Source of the DNA: Halomarinibacterium sedimenti
GTDB taxonomy: Bacteria; Bacteroidota; Bacteroidia; Flavobacteriales; Flavobacteriaceae
NCBI RefSeq assembly: GCF_019312585.1
Contig: NZ_JAHWDP010000007.1
Span: 35,698-99,697 of the forward strand
Direction of reading: 5' to 3'
Length of the DNA: 64,000 nt
Shown here: positions 1 through 9,100 of the stretch, in pieces
Numbering within the stretch: position 1 is the stretch's first letter
How the letters are laid out: every line of letters starts with the position of its first letter
Notes under the pieces: generated by a model
The model's database searches: none
What the model was told of the DNA's origin: nothing
The model's input: the letters and a program-made list of their open reading frames with translations, nothing else
Made by a program: the position numbers and the translations under genes

Positions 1-581
1 AATTGAATGGAGGTGGAAACGACGCTACTTATGCTATTGGAATTGAGGCAGATGTAAGAAATTATGAAAGCCAAAAGGAAGCCGTGCGTCAAATAGTAGA
101 AGAGTTTGGTAAGATTGACATTGTGATTGCCAATGCGGGGGTAGGGCATTTTGGACCTGTACATGAACTCACAGTTTCCCAATGGAACGAAACAATAGAA
201 ACAAATTTAACTGGGGCTTTTTTTACTTTGAAAGCAACGGTAGATGAGCTTATAAAAAACAAAGGGTATTATTTTACCATATCCAGTTTGGCAGGGACTA
301 ACTTTTTTGCAAACGGAAGTGCCTATAATGCAAGTAAATTTGGACTCACAGGTTTTACCCAAGCAGCGATGCTAGATCTACGCCAACATGGCATTAAAGT
401 AAGTACCATTATGCCTGGCTCTGTAGCAACACATTTTAATGGGCGAACTCCTAGCGATGAAGATTCTTGGAAGATACAACAGGAAGATATTGGTGAGATT
501 GTAGTGGATTTATTAAAGATGCACCCTCGTACGTTACCAAGTAAAATTGAGGTGCGACCATCTATGCCACCGTCTAAATAA
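1..581 (+). CDS. SDR family oxidoreductase, 5' end cut by window
   Basis: This is the C-terminal 190 or so residues of a classical short-chain dehydrogenase/reductase, a cytoplasmic NAD(P)-dependent oxidoreductase. The N-terminal Rossmann TGxxxGIG dinucleotide loop lies outside the window, so the TTG at base 3 is not taken as the real start. Visible family marks are IANAGVG near residue 40 (the NNAG position), a catalytic serine in ISSLAG and the active-site YNASK (YxxxK). The substrate cannot be read from the sequence. It ends in a hairpin terminator shared with the convergent OmpA gene. Class assignment is firm, the specific reaction unknown. Confidence 0.9.
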   Translation, partial: LNGGGNDATYAIGIEADVRNYESQKEAVRQIVEEFGKIDIVIANAGVGHFGPVHELTVSQWNETIETNLTGAFFTLKATVDELIKNKGYYFTISSLAGTNFFANGSAYNASKFGLTGFTQAAMLDLRQHGIKVSTIMPGSVATHFNGRTPSDEDSWKIQQEDIGEIVVDLLKMHPRTLPSKIEVRPSMPPSK

Positions 582-597
582 TAGTTTATAAAAAAAG

Positions 598-620
598 AAC
601 AGCCCCATTAAGGGGCTGTT
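598..620. terminator. bidirectional hairpin terminator
   Basis: A 9-bp perfect stem (AACAGCCCC with GGGGCTGTT) and a 5-nt loop lie between two convergent genes. An A-run precedes it and Ts follow it, so it can serve the SDR gene on the plus strand and the OmpA gene on the minus strand. Confidence 0.85.
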
Positions 621-642
621 TTACAAAGCTTGCAAGTATGGA

Positions 643-1497
643 TTAGTTTGCGCTAAGTAAGGCTAAAAACTTATCTAAGTTAGGTAATATCACAATTCGG
701 GTTCTTCTATTTTTTGAACGCCCTTCTTTGGTTTCATTTTCGGTTAAAGGGTGATAACTACTTCTTCCAGCTGCGATTAATTTTGCAGGGTCAACACCAA
801 AATCATCTTGTAGTTTTCTAATAACAGCGGTAGATCGTTCTACACTTAATTCCCAATTGTCTTTAATATAAGCACCTGGTTTTACTGTTTGAGCATCGGT
901 ATGTCCTTCAATAAGAACTTCCATAGCAGGTTCACTATTAATAACATCGGCCAATCGTTGTAATAGGTTATTTGCTTTGGGGTTAATTCTGTAACTTCCT
1001 GAATTGAATAATAATTTGTCAGAGATGGTTATCATCACAACGGTTTCATCAATGTCTACACTTATGTCGTCATTTTCACCTTCGGAAACAAATGTATCAT
1101 CAAGGTTCTTTTTCAAATTATAGGAGATAATAAGATTCATAGAATCTTCTAGGGTTCTCGCTTGTGCCAATTCATTGGCATCTACTTTTGTCAATGCTGC
1201 TTTCATTTGAGCTTTATCCTTATTAGATAAAACAACGTTACCATAGTTTTTTAAACTTGTATTTTCTAATTCTACATTTGCGTCACTTAATGATTTAATT
1301 TTTGCATTGTAATTCGCTACGCGTTCTTCAATCTTGGCATATTTTGCTTCAATTTCTTCCTTTTCTAGTTGGGTCTTAACCAATGTTGATCGAGTATCGT
1401 TGTATTGATTTTCTAATTCAACATATTTTTTTTTGGAAACGCAGGCGGTTAAACTTAATAGACCTGCGGTCATGGTTAGTGCAATAACTTTTTTCAT
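643..1497 (-). CDS. OmpA/MotB-family outer-membrane lipoprotein
   Basis: A 284-residue lipoprotein with a signal peptide ending in the lipobox LTAC (Cys19). Residues 25-80 are charged and heptad-like, probably a coiled-coil spacer. Residues about 160-275 form an OmpA C-terminal domain: LLFNSGSYRINP, then VLIEGHTDAQ and the basic NRRTRIVI end typical of peptidoglycan (diaminopimelate) binding. It most likely tethers the outer membrane to the cell wall. It is monocistronic with a terminator directly downstream. The family is certain; no more specific role can be assigned. Confidence 0.9.
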   Translation of the reverse strand: MKKVIALTMTAGLLSLTACVSKKKYVELENQYNDTRSTLVKTQLEKEEIEAKYAKIEERVANYNAKIKSLSDANVELENTSLKNYGNVVLSNKDKAQMKAALTKVDANELAQARTLEDSMNLIISYNLKKNLDDTFVSEGENDDISVDIDETVVMITISDKLLFNSGSYRINPKANNLLQRLADVINSEPAMEVLIEGHTDAQTVKPGAYIKDNWELSVERSTAVIRKLQDDFGVDPAKLIAAGRSSYHPLTENETKEGRSKNRRTRIVILPNLDKFLALLSAN

Positions 1498-1683
1498 AGT
1501 AAATGGTTTTATGTTTTATGAGGATGATAACGGTGGGGTAGCGTAAAATTATTCGTTAAAGACTGCTATTGTTTTGTTAATTAAACCTGCATTTCATCCG
1601 TATTTGTTAATGTTTATTAAAATCTTCGGAATTACTAAATTGAACCAACGCATTTTCTTTATTTTTATACAAAATAAACCGCT

Positions 1684-1860
1684 ATGAAACTTCAAATACC
1701 GACAGAGGTTCCTAACCCAAGTAATAATACTCCTATTGACTTGTCAAATATTTTTGACGTGCTATTATTTATTGTAGCTCCGCTGTTGTTAGTTGTATTT
1801 TATTTTTTACATCGGAAAAAAGGGAAAGAGAATGCGGATTCAAAAAAAGAAGATATTTAG
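1684..1860 (+). CDS. small single-pass membrane protein, 58 aa
   Basis: A short ATG-to-TAG frame of 59 codons, below common ORF cut-offs. It starts MKLQIPTEVPNP, has a polar Asn/Pro-rich N-terminus, one hydrophobic helix (about residues 25-44, FDVLLFIVAPLLLVVFYFL) and a very basic tail HRKKGKE. From memory, tiny proteins with this MKLQxPxEVPxPxxNTPIDL start recur in Flavobacteriaceae, sometimes mislabelled as adenylosuccinate synthetase; I could not verify this by search. A near-consensus -7 box (TATTTTTA) lies about 20 nt upstream. Function unknown. Confidence 0.7.
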   Translation: MKLQIPTEVPNPSNNTPIDLSNIFDVLLFIVAPLLLVVFYFLHRKKGKENADSKKEDI

Positions 1861-1895
1861 TATTATTTGGCTTGAATATTGTTAATTCAATCGCT

Positions 1896-2549
1896 ATGCA
1901 AAGAAGCTATCTTTTTATCATTTGTCTTTTTGTATTTCAATTGGCTTGTTCGCAAATTGAAAACAACACTAATTCTATTCAGTTCGAAATTAATGAAACC
2001 AATACTCCTGAAAGTACAGGACTTGAGTTACCTGCAAGAAAAAAACCTACGTTAACAATTCCATTAGAAGAGCGTGACCCTAATACAACCATGTCTATAG
2101 GAGAAGAAGAAAATGAAAAATTGGATATGACTAAAACCGATGGATTGTTAGATAACAAAACAGACATGGCACCTAAGGCTTTTACAAAGGATAAAGAGCC
2201 ATCGCTAGAATTTGATAGGGACATGAATTTAGGCGATATTAAAACGGGAGCACGGTTTGTAAGTGTTCAATATCGAGATCATGAATATGTAGATGGAGAT
2301 TTAATTAGAGTATATGTAAATGATGATATAGTTCAATCCAGTGTTTTTTTAAATAGCTCTTTTTCTGGATTTACACTCACCCTAGAGGAAGGTATCAATA
2401 AAATAGAATTTGAAGCTTTAAATCAAGGCTCTTCTGGACCTAACACAGCCGAATTACACGTTTACGATGATAATGGGCTTATTGTATCTGCGAAAGAATG
2501 GAATTTACTTACAGGTAGAAGAGCTATTATTACTGTAATTAAAGAATAA
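1896..2549 (+). CDS. secreted lipoprotein of unknown function
   Basis: The ATG at 1896 is preferred over the in-frame TTG at 1872 because it gives a clean signal sequence, MQRSYLFIICLFVFQLACSQ, with lipobox Cys18. The mature part first has a low-complexity Asn/Thr/Pro/Glu stretch (to about residue 100). A C-terminal domain then follows (about 110-217) with alternating hydrophobic residues, for example RFVSVQYRDHEYVDGD and INKIEFEAL, suggesting a beta-sandwich. No known family is recognised. The stop lies 4 bp from the convergent ExbD-like gene, with no obvious terminator between them. Confidence 0.7.
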   Translation: MQRSYLFIICLFVFQLACSQIENNTNSIQFEINETNTPESTGLELPARKKPTLTIPLEERDPNTTMSIGEEENEKLDMTKTDGLLDNKTDMAPKAFTKDKEPSLEFDRDMNLGDIKTGARFVSVQYRDHEYVDGDLIRVYVNDDIVQSSVFLNSSFSGFTLTLEEGINKIEFEALNQGSSGPNTAELHVYDDNGLIVSAKEWNLLTGRRAIITVIKE

Positions 2550-2553
2550 CCTT

Positions 2554-3108
2554 TTATTTTAAAGCTGCTTCTGTAAGTAAAATGGGATATATTTCTCCTA
2601 ATGTTAATAATTCCTTTTCCGAAAGTTGTGCAAATTCTTTTTTAAGATATTGCATGGTATAACTTTCCCTTAATTCAATAAATGCTTGGCTAATGGCTAC
2701 TTGAACTGCTATAAAGCTTTTATAACTTGACTCCCCAGAAGAATTTAAAGATATAATTGCTTTTTTTGGATTTTCTGAAAGGTTTTCAAGAGAGGCTCCT
2801 TTACAATACAAACAAGTTCCATCCCCATTATTATCTACAAAAGATTTAATAGCTTCGGTTAATTCTGAAAATGATATAAGCGCATTATTTACAAATAGTT
2901 CATTGTCTTTGTTTAAATATATTCTAAAGACATTTCGCTCCTTAGCAGGGACAGTACAATCCCCAGTAAGACATTTGGGGGGAAGTTTTCTAACAATACC
3001 TTTATCGTTAGGAATTGTTGTTGCCACTAAAAAAAATATGAGTAATAGGAAAGCAATGTCTGCCATACTTCCTGCATTAATTTCGGGAGTGAATCTTACA
3101 GTTCTCAT
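2554..3108 (-). CDS. ExbD/TolR-like energy-transducing protein
   Basis: A 184-residue protein with the ExbD plan: a short cytoplasmic N-terminus with FTPEINAGSMADIAF, one membrane helix (about 15-34) carrying the aspartate that binds protons (Asp17), then a periplasmic domain. ExbD works with ExbB and TonB/TolA to use proton-motive force for outer-membrane transport, but no ExbB or TonB gene is near. The periplasmic part carries two cysteine pairs, C46/C51 (CLTGDC) and C99/C102 (CLYC), which I do not associate with typical ExbD. It follows two secreted-protein genes on the same strand with a 60-nt gap and may belong to their operon. Confidence 0.85.
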   Translation of the reverse strand: MRTVRFTPEINAGSMADIAFLLLIFFLVATTIPNDKGIVRKLPPKCLTGDCTVPAKERNVFRIYLNKDNELFVNNALISFSELTEAIKSFVDNNGDGTCLYCKGASLENLSENPKKAIISLNSSGESSYKSFIAVQVAISQAFIELRESYTMQYLKKEFAQLSEKELLTLGEIYPILLTEAALK

Positions 3109-3168
3109 GAGATGATGGTTTTAGGTTTTATGGTAAAACCAATAAACATTCCAAACTCACAAATAAGT

Positions 3169-3606
3169 TTAATTGTATGTCGTGATTCTTAAAAACTGGG
3201 CAGCTCTAGCGTTTAATTGAAAGTCTAAATCAGTAATAAACGAGTTTAATTTGTTATCCTTAAAATAACTTGTAATTTGAGGTATATTGGCAGAAGTCTC
3301 TTGATAATATTGTCTTAAAACCTCATTCTTTACAGGAAAGCCTTGTTGTCGACACCAATCTAAATAATCGGTACTATCATCTATGATTTCCCATTCACGT
3401 AATACAAGAACAGCATGTAATAAGGTATTTCTAATTTCAAGATCTCGGTACTCATCTTGAATAAAGACTTTGTAAGAAACATCATTTAAAAGTATCGTGA
3501 TAACAAAAACACCTTCAAAAATTGAAGGTGTTATATTTAGTATTAGAATGTTATTAGTATCGTAAAACTTTTCTAAAGCATCTATTTCAGTATACTTATG
3601 TTGCAT
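3169..3606 (-). CDS. hypothetical protein, 145 aa
   Basis: A soluble protein without signal peptide or membrane segment. It starts MQHKYTEIDALEKFYD and is rich in aromatic and acidic residues. No family is recognised. Its ATG overlaps the stop codon of the upstream gene by one base (TAATG), which predicts translational coupling. The gene is therefore almost certainly expressed with the secreted glutaredoxin-like protein before it and probably with the ExbD-like gene after it. Confidence 0.65.
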   Translation of the reverse strand: MQHKYTEIDALEKFYDTNNILILNITPSIFEGVFVITILLNDVSYKVFIQDEYRDLEIRNTLLHAVLVLREWEIIDDSTDYLDWCRQQGFPVKNEVLRQYYQETSANIPQITSYFKDNKLNSFITDLDFQLNARAAQFLRITTYN

Positions 3607-4244
3607 TATTTTTTTACTTGTACTTCCTCTTCTTCCATACGAGCCATTAACTCTTGGTAGGACTCAAGCGTAACGTACATTTTTCCACCAATAGAGACAA
3701 TTGGAGTTTCCATGGAATCTAATCGTTCTATCCCACCTACTAACGCACCAGATAGTTGTTGTTTTACACGTTCATCATCTTCAATTATAACCTTACGGTA
3801 TTTATAAGGACTTTCATTCAATGAACTTACAAGTGTATCACATTTAGTTGTACAATTCTTTGGAATAAATAGTGTAATTGGTTTTTTAGGGTCAATTTTT
3901 ATTAATTCAAAAGGCACTTTGCGAACCCTACGCGATAAGCTATCACTTACATATAGTTTATAAGTATACATAGCTTGCCAACCTCTTTCAACAATTAAAG
4001 TAGCAATATTCACTTTTGAAGTAGCAGGAACACGGTATAAAAGTTGTCTCCCACCTCTGGCTCTAAATCCGCTTCCCTCAACCTCTATGGAGACATCAAG
4101 ATCTACTAAGTTTTTATTTACAGCATATAAAAGCAATTTGTTATTTTCTAATTTGTCTTCAATTTCTACAGTATATTCTTGCGAGAAAAGGGTTGTAGTG
4201 GTAACAACAAGTAAAAATGATAGAGATAATATTTTTTTGAGCAT
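3606..4244 (-). CDS. secreted protein with C-terminal glutaredoxin-like domain
   Basis: A 212-residue protein with a signal peptide (first 22 residues, cleavage after LFSQ). Residues about 25-120 look like an immunoglobulin-like or beta-sandwich domain. Residues about 124-200 resemble a glutaredoxin/thioredoxin fold: a strand ITLFIPKN, the cysteine motif CTTKC (C131, C135; one residue wider than CxxC), a helix, a strand KVIIEDD, and TPIV (T180-P181) at the cis-proline position followed by GGKMY. This suggests a periplasmic or lipid-anchored redox protein. It heads a tight group with a 145-residue protein and a cysteine-rich ExbD. The fold is inferred; the coding call is firm. Confidence 0.7.
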   Translation of the reverse strand: MLKKILSLSFLLVVTTTTLFSQEYTVEIEDKLENNKLLLYAVNKNLVDLDVSIEVEGSGFRARGGRQLLYRVPATSKVNIATLIVERGWQAMYTYKLYVSDSLSRRVRKVPFELIKIDPKKPITLFIPKNCTTKCDTLVSSLNESPYKYRKVIIEDDERVKQQLSGALVGGIERLDSMETPIVSIGGKMYVTLESYQELMARMEEEEVQVKK

Positions 4245-4406
4245 TCCTTTTTCTTTAGTGGTCGAAGATACTAATAAATGATAAATTCTAAAAAATTTAA
4301 TTCCACCCGAACAATGAGTCTTGTTTTATAAAAAGGCACACTATTTTAAGGTGTTCCGAAGTGAGCTAATGCATAAAAAATGTATTTTTAGAAAAATTAT
4401 AACCTT

Positions 4407-6062
4407 ATGAAACTTAAATCTCTATCCATATTATTACTTTTCTTATTTGCTTTTCTCGTTGTGAAAAGTCAAGAAAGTTTGCGAGGAATACACAACGAGT
4501 TGCCAGATGATGAGTATGTGCAAGTTGATAAATCAATTATGCCACGACAAGTCGGGTATAGTGTTCGACGGTCTGATATAATTACCTCACAAGTTAATGT
4601 TGATGCCAATGGATTAGATATTATAGGTGATGCTGGAAATGAACCTTCCATTGCAGTGGATCCAACAAATCCTAATAGAATTGTAATTGGGTGGAGACAA
4701 TTTGATATTGTTACTAGTAATTTTAGACAAGCAGGCTGTGGATATTCACTTGATGGTGGACTCACCTGGACTTTTCCAGGGGTTCTAAATCCGGGGGTTT
4801 TTAGATCAGATCCTGTTTTGGATTTTGATTCACAAGGAAATTTCTATTATAATAGCCTTAGAGGAAATTTTAATTGCGATGTATATCAAATTACCGATGG
4901 AGGTATTGCCTGGTCTGGACCCTTCCCTGCGAAGGGTGGTGATAAACAATGGATGCGGATGGACAGAACAGGAGGTATAGGGGATAGAAATAATTATTCC
5001 TATTGGAATTCCAACTTTACCACTTGCGAACCTGGGCAGTTTACAAGATCCACAGACGGAAGTTTTACTTTTGAAGATTGTATCATGATAGATGGAGACC
5101 CCTTTTGGGGAACTTTGGCAGTAGATAGAAATGGCGCATTGTATGTAACGGGTGCCGGTGGAGGAAGTATTATTGTGGCTAAATCCAGTAATGCACAAGA
5201 CCCAAATGAAGCAATTACTTGGGATTTTGTTTCAAATGTAGATTTAGACGGACAATTAGACGCTGCATTTCCTTTAAATCCGCAAGGATTGGTGGGACAA
5301 GCTTGGGTAGACGTTGATATTTCAAATGCTTCTTTCGAAGATATTGTATATGTGTTGGCATCGGTAAAGCGAGATAACGATCCTTGTGATGTCATGTTTG
5401 CTAGAAGTACAGACGGAGGTCTTACTTTTGAGGCACCTATTCGAATAAATACAGATGCATTAGGTGGATATAATTGGTTTGGCACTATGAGTGTTGCACC
5501 AAACGGAAGAATTGATGTGGTTTGGTTAGATACTAGAGATGACGTAAATAATTTTGAATCAAGGTTGTATTATTCTTTTTCTGAAGATCAAGGGGATACT
5601 TGGTCTAATAATGAGTTTTTGTCACCGTCCTTCAATTCAACTATAGGCTGGCCACAGCAAAATAAAATGGGGGACTACTTCGATATGGTAAGCGATAATA
5701 ATTATGCTCACGTCGCTTGGGCTAACACGCTCAATGGAGGTCAGGATGTTTATTATACCCGTATCACGCCAGAAAATATTTTTTCAATCAACGATAATAC
5801 ATCGCCAATTTCTAATCTTTCGGTTATACCAAATCCATCAAGTGAGAATATTATTATTAGTTATTCTTGCAAAGAATCGCAAAACATTAATGTCAAAATT
5901 TTCGATTTACTTGGTCGAGAAGTAGCAAATGTTTACAAAGGGGGATGTCAAGGTGAAGAAAACATCTCATGGAATTTGGATAGTTCTTTAGAAAGTGGAA
6001 TCTATTTTGTACAATTAAATTCTGGTAATTCTTCCGAAGCAATTAAACTTATAATAAGGTAA
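4407..6062 (+). CDS. secreted BNR-repeat (sialidase-fold) protein with T9SS sorting domain
   Basis: A 551-residue secreted protein with signal peptide MKLKSLSILLLFLFAFLVVKSQ. The body shows several Asp-box-like (SxDxGxTW) turns of a beta-propeller: SLDGGLTWTF, RSTDGSFTF, RSTDGGLTF and SEDQGDTWS. The C-terminal 75 residues form a type A T9SS sorting domain (NPSSENI, KIFDLLGREV, GIYFVQLNSG), so it should cross the outer membrane through the type IX system. It belongs to the sialidase/neuraminidase superfamily fold, but I see no clear FRIP arginine motif, so exo-sialidase activity is not claimed. A near-consensus -7 box (TATTTTTA, 4383-4390) precedes it. Confidence 0.85.
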   Translation: MKLKSLSILLLFLFAFLVVKSQESLRGIHNELPDDEYVQVDKSIMPRQVGYSVRRSDIITSQVNVDANGLDIIGDAGNEPSIAVDPTNPNRIVIGWRQFDIVTSNFRQAGCGYSLDGGLTWTFPGVLNPGVFRSDPVLDFDSQGNFYYNSLRGNFNCDVYQITDGGIAWSGPFPAKGGDKQWMRMDRTGGIGDRNNYSYWNSNFTTCEPGQFTRSTDGSFTFEDCIMIDGDPFWGTLAVDRNGALYVTGAGGGSIIVAKSSNAQDPNEAITWDFVSNVDLDGQLDAAFPLNPQGLVGQAWVDVDISNASFEDIVYVLASVKRDNDPCDVMFARSTDGGLTFEAPIRINTDALGGYNWFGTMSVAPNGRIDVVWLDTRDDVNNFESRLYYSFSEDQGDTWSNNEFLSPSFNSTIGWPQQNKMGDYFDMVSDNNYAHVAWANTLNGGQDVYYTRITPENIFSINDNTSPISNLSVIPNPSSENIIISYSCKESQNINVKIFDLLGREVANVYKGGCQGEENISWNLDSSLESGIYFVQLNSGNSSEAIKLIIR

Positions 6063-6128
6063 TTTTTACTTTTATTAAGTAATTAGCTTTATTATATGTT
6101 ATATTTTCGATATTTATCGGATAAAATG

Positions 6129-6158
6129 TTGTAAAAAACCGATAAAATGCTATTTTTG
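6129..6158 (+). promoter_or_regulatory. Bacteroidetes-type promoter of the M4 protease gene
   Basis: TTG at 6129-6131, a 19-nt spacer and TATTTTTG at 6151-6158 match the TTG / TAnnTTTG consensus. The predicted start point near 6163 leaves a leader of about a dozen bases before the ATG at 6176. Confidence 0.7.
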
Positions 6159-6175
6159 AAAAAAATAGTATCCTT

Positions 6176-9100
6176 ATGAGAGTTCGTACAAAGAGTTTTT
6201 ATGCTTTAATCCTATTGTTATTATTTGGATTAAGTGGCTATACTCAAAAAAACTCACAAGCCCCGTTACGTAAATCTACTACTCAAGAAGTTACAACCAC
6301 AAATACCGATTTGGTTGTTTTTAAAGCTTCAGAAAGTAAAAAGCTACAAGATGCACAAGAAATTTTCAAAGAAGTTTTAAATCCTTCAACAAAAACTTCT
6401 TTCCAATTTCTTTCAGAAGAAAAAGATAAGAGAGGTGTCATTCATAAAAAATGGCAACAATATTTTAAAAACTTAAAAGTCGAGTTTGCCGTTGTTGCCT
6501 TACATGGGAAAAACAATAATGTGGAGTTTTTAACTTCTGAATATTATTCCGTTCCAGATAATTTCAACACGTCACCATCCATAACAGCTGAAGCTGCATT
6601 TCAAAAAGCCCTACAACATATAGGTGCTCAAAACTATATGTGGGAGCATCCAGAAGATGCTGCTGTAATGGATAACTATGAAAAACCTAAAGGGGAATTA
6701 GTTATTCTTCCAAATTATTCGGTTGAAAAGGATATTGGAGAAATTCAACAAATGAAACTTGCGTATAAGTTTGATATATATGCTACCTATCCTGTTAGCC
6801 GCGGGAATCTATATATTGATGCAATAAACGGAGAAGTACTTTTTTACGATGCCATTATTAAGCACGCTGAAACATTCGGATTTGAGGGTAAAGATATTGT
6901 AACTGTGAAAACGGAAGAAGAATTTTGCCAAACGACTGAAGATGTTGAAAATTATAGCCCATTAGCAATTGGTACAGCAGCAACAAGATATAGTGGAACT
7001 CAAACTATTACTACCAGAGTTATTTCTAGTATATATAGACTTAGAGACAATACTAGAGGCAATGGAATTAATACGTATGATAGTGGAAGGACACCTACTT
7101 ATCCATTAACAAATTTTTCTGATGCAGATAACAATTGGACTGCTGCAGAACACGACAATGTAAATAAAGATAATGCTGCCCTTGACGCTCATTGGGGTGC
7201 AGAAATGACATATGATTATTGGCTTACAATTCACGGAAGGAATAGTTTTAATGGGTCGGGTGCTGAAATAAGAAGCTTTGTCCATTATGATGATGTAGTT
7301 GGAAACCCAGGATATAATAATGCCTTTTGGAATGGAAGTGTGATGACCTATGGCGATGGTTCTTGTGGATATACAGAGGGGTGCTCTGGTTTTGATGCAC
7401 TTACATCAATCGATGTAGCTGCACATGAAATAGGACATGCTGTAACAACTTATACATCAAACCTAGCCTATCAACGAGAATCAGGAGCCATGAATGAAGG
7501 ATTTTCAGATATTTGGGGTGCTGCTGTAGAATATTTTGCAAAAGGCACTGGACCAGATAACAATCCAAACGATGAAGTTTGGCTCATTGGGGATGAAATC
7601 GATAGACGTAGTGGGAGTATTGCTCTTCGGTCTATGAGTAATCCAAATGCAAAAGGGCAACCCGATACTTATGGAGGTACTTATTGGATTAATCCAAATT
7701 GTGGAACTCCTACAAATGGTAATGATTATTGTGGAGTACATACCAATAGTGGTGTTTTAAACTACTGGTTTTACCTTTTAGTGGAAGGAGGTTCTGGAAC
7801 AAACGATATTGGCAGTAATTATAATGTAACCAGCATTGGTATGGCAGATGCTTCAGAAATTGCTTATGCTACTCTACTTTTATTGAGTGCAAATTCAACC
7901 TTTGCCAATGCTAGAACCCTATCTATTCAAGCAGCAACAACAGCTTTTGGTGCATGTTCACCCGAAGTTGAATCTGTAACCAATGCTTGGTATGCTGTGG
8001 GAGTAGGAGCAGCTTACGTAAATATGTGTACTCCAGAAATTTCTTTTGCAACTACTTCGGGTAATATCGCTGAAGGTTCAGAATGTGGATTTACAGACAT
8101 CGATGTAGCTCTTTTTATTGGATTAGGTGCGTCAGCAAATGCAGATGTTAATTTTACTATTAATGGTAGTAGTTCTGCATCTTCTGGATTGGATTTCGAT
8201 TTGCTTACTTCAAGTGTTACCTTTCCTGCAGGATCCACAACACCGCAAACTATGACCATTAGAGTATATAAAGATGGTTTTGTAGAAAGTAATGAAACCG
8301 CAATTATTGATTTTACAGTAAATGCCAATGGAGGAGATGCTATAGCAGATACCAATGCAGATACTTATACACTAACTATTATTAATGATGATACTGCTCC
8401 TGTAGTATCACAAGATATTGTTTTATTAGATGAAAATTTTGATGGGGCTTACTCATGGTCTTTATTAGATGGAGATGGAGATGGAAGAAACTTCATAGGA
8501 TTAACCGGACTAACCTATACAGGAATATCAGGTGATTTCCCAGGATCTGAAACTAATCTTACTATATTAGGGGGATCCGGTAAAGCAAATGCAAATAACT
8601 ACTTTATTAGCCCTCAAATCACCATTCCTTCAGACGCTACTAATACAGAATTTGTTTTTGGAATAGGAGGGTATAATACAATAGAACACTATGCTGTTTA
8701 TTGGGCTACTAACATTAGTAGTGCTGCTAATATTAATGCTGGTATACAACTAGAGGAGAGAAATTCTTTATCAAACGCAGGAGAATTTAGAACGTTAAAC
8801 AATGCCGCAATAGCTGGTCAAACAGGTTATTTTGTTGTTAGACATTTTAATTCTTTTTCTAACAATGGAATCCTTTTATTTGACAATGTAACAATTACAA
8901 CAACGGTTACTACTGGAATACAAACCGCTGTAAATAGTGGAAGTCCAGATCAAATCAATATCCCTTTTACAGGAAGCGTTTATGCAAGTGACCCTTCCAC
9001 TGGCGATATGATGGCAAATATTACTAATAACAATACATTTAACTATGGTTGTACAGATGTTGCTGTTAGTCGCTCAGGAACAGGTGCACAATCCTATAAC

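Noticed and set aside
2554..3108. Complete Ton/Tol system
   Set aside because: Only an ExbD-like gene is present; neither ExbB/TolQ nor TonB/TolA is found in the neighbourhood.
4407..6062. Calling the BNR protein an exo-alpha-sialidase
   Set aside because: Asp-box repeats only show a propeller fold; the catalytic arginine triad and FRIP motif are not evident and no sialic acid genes are near.
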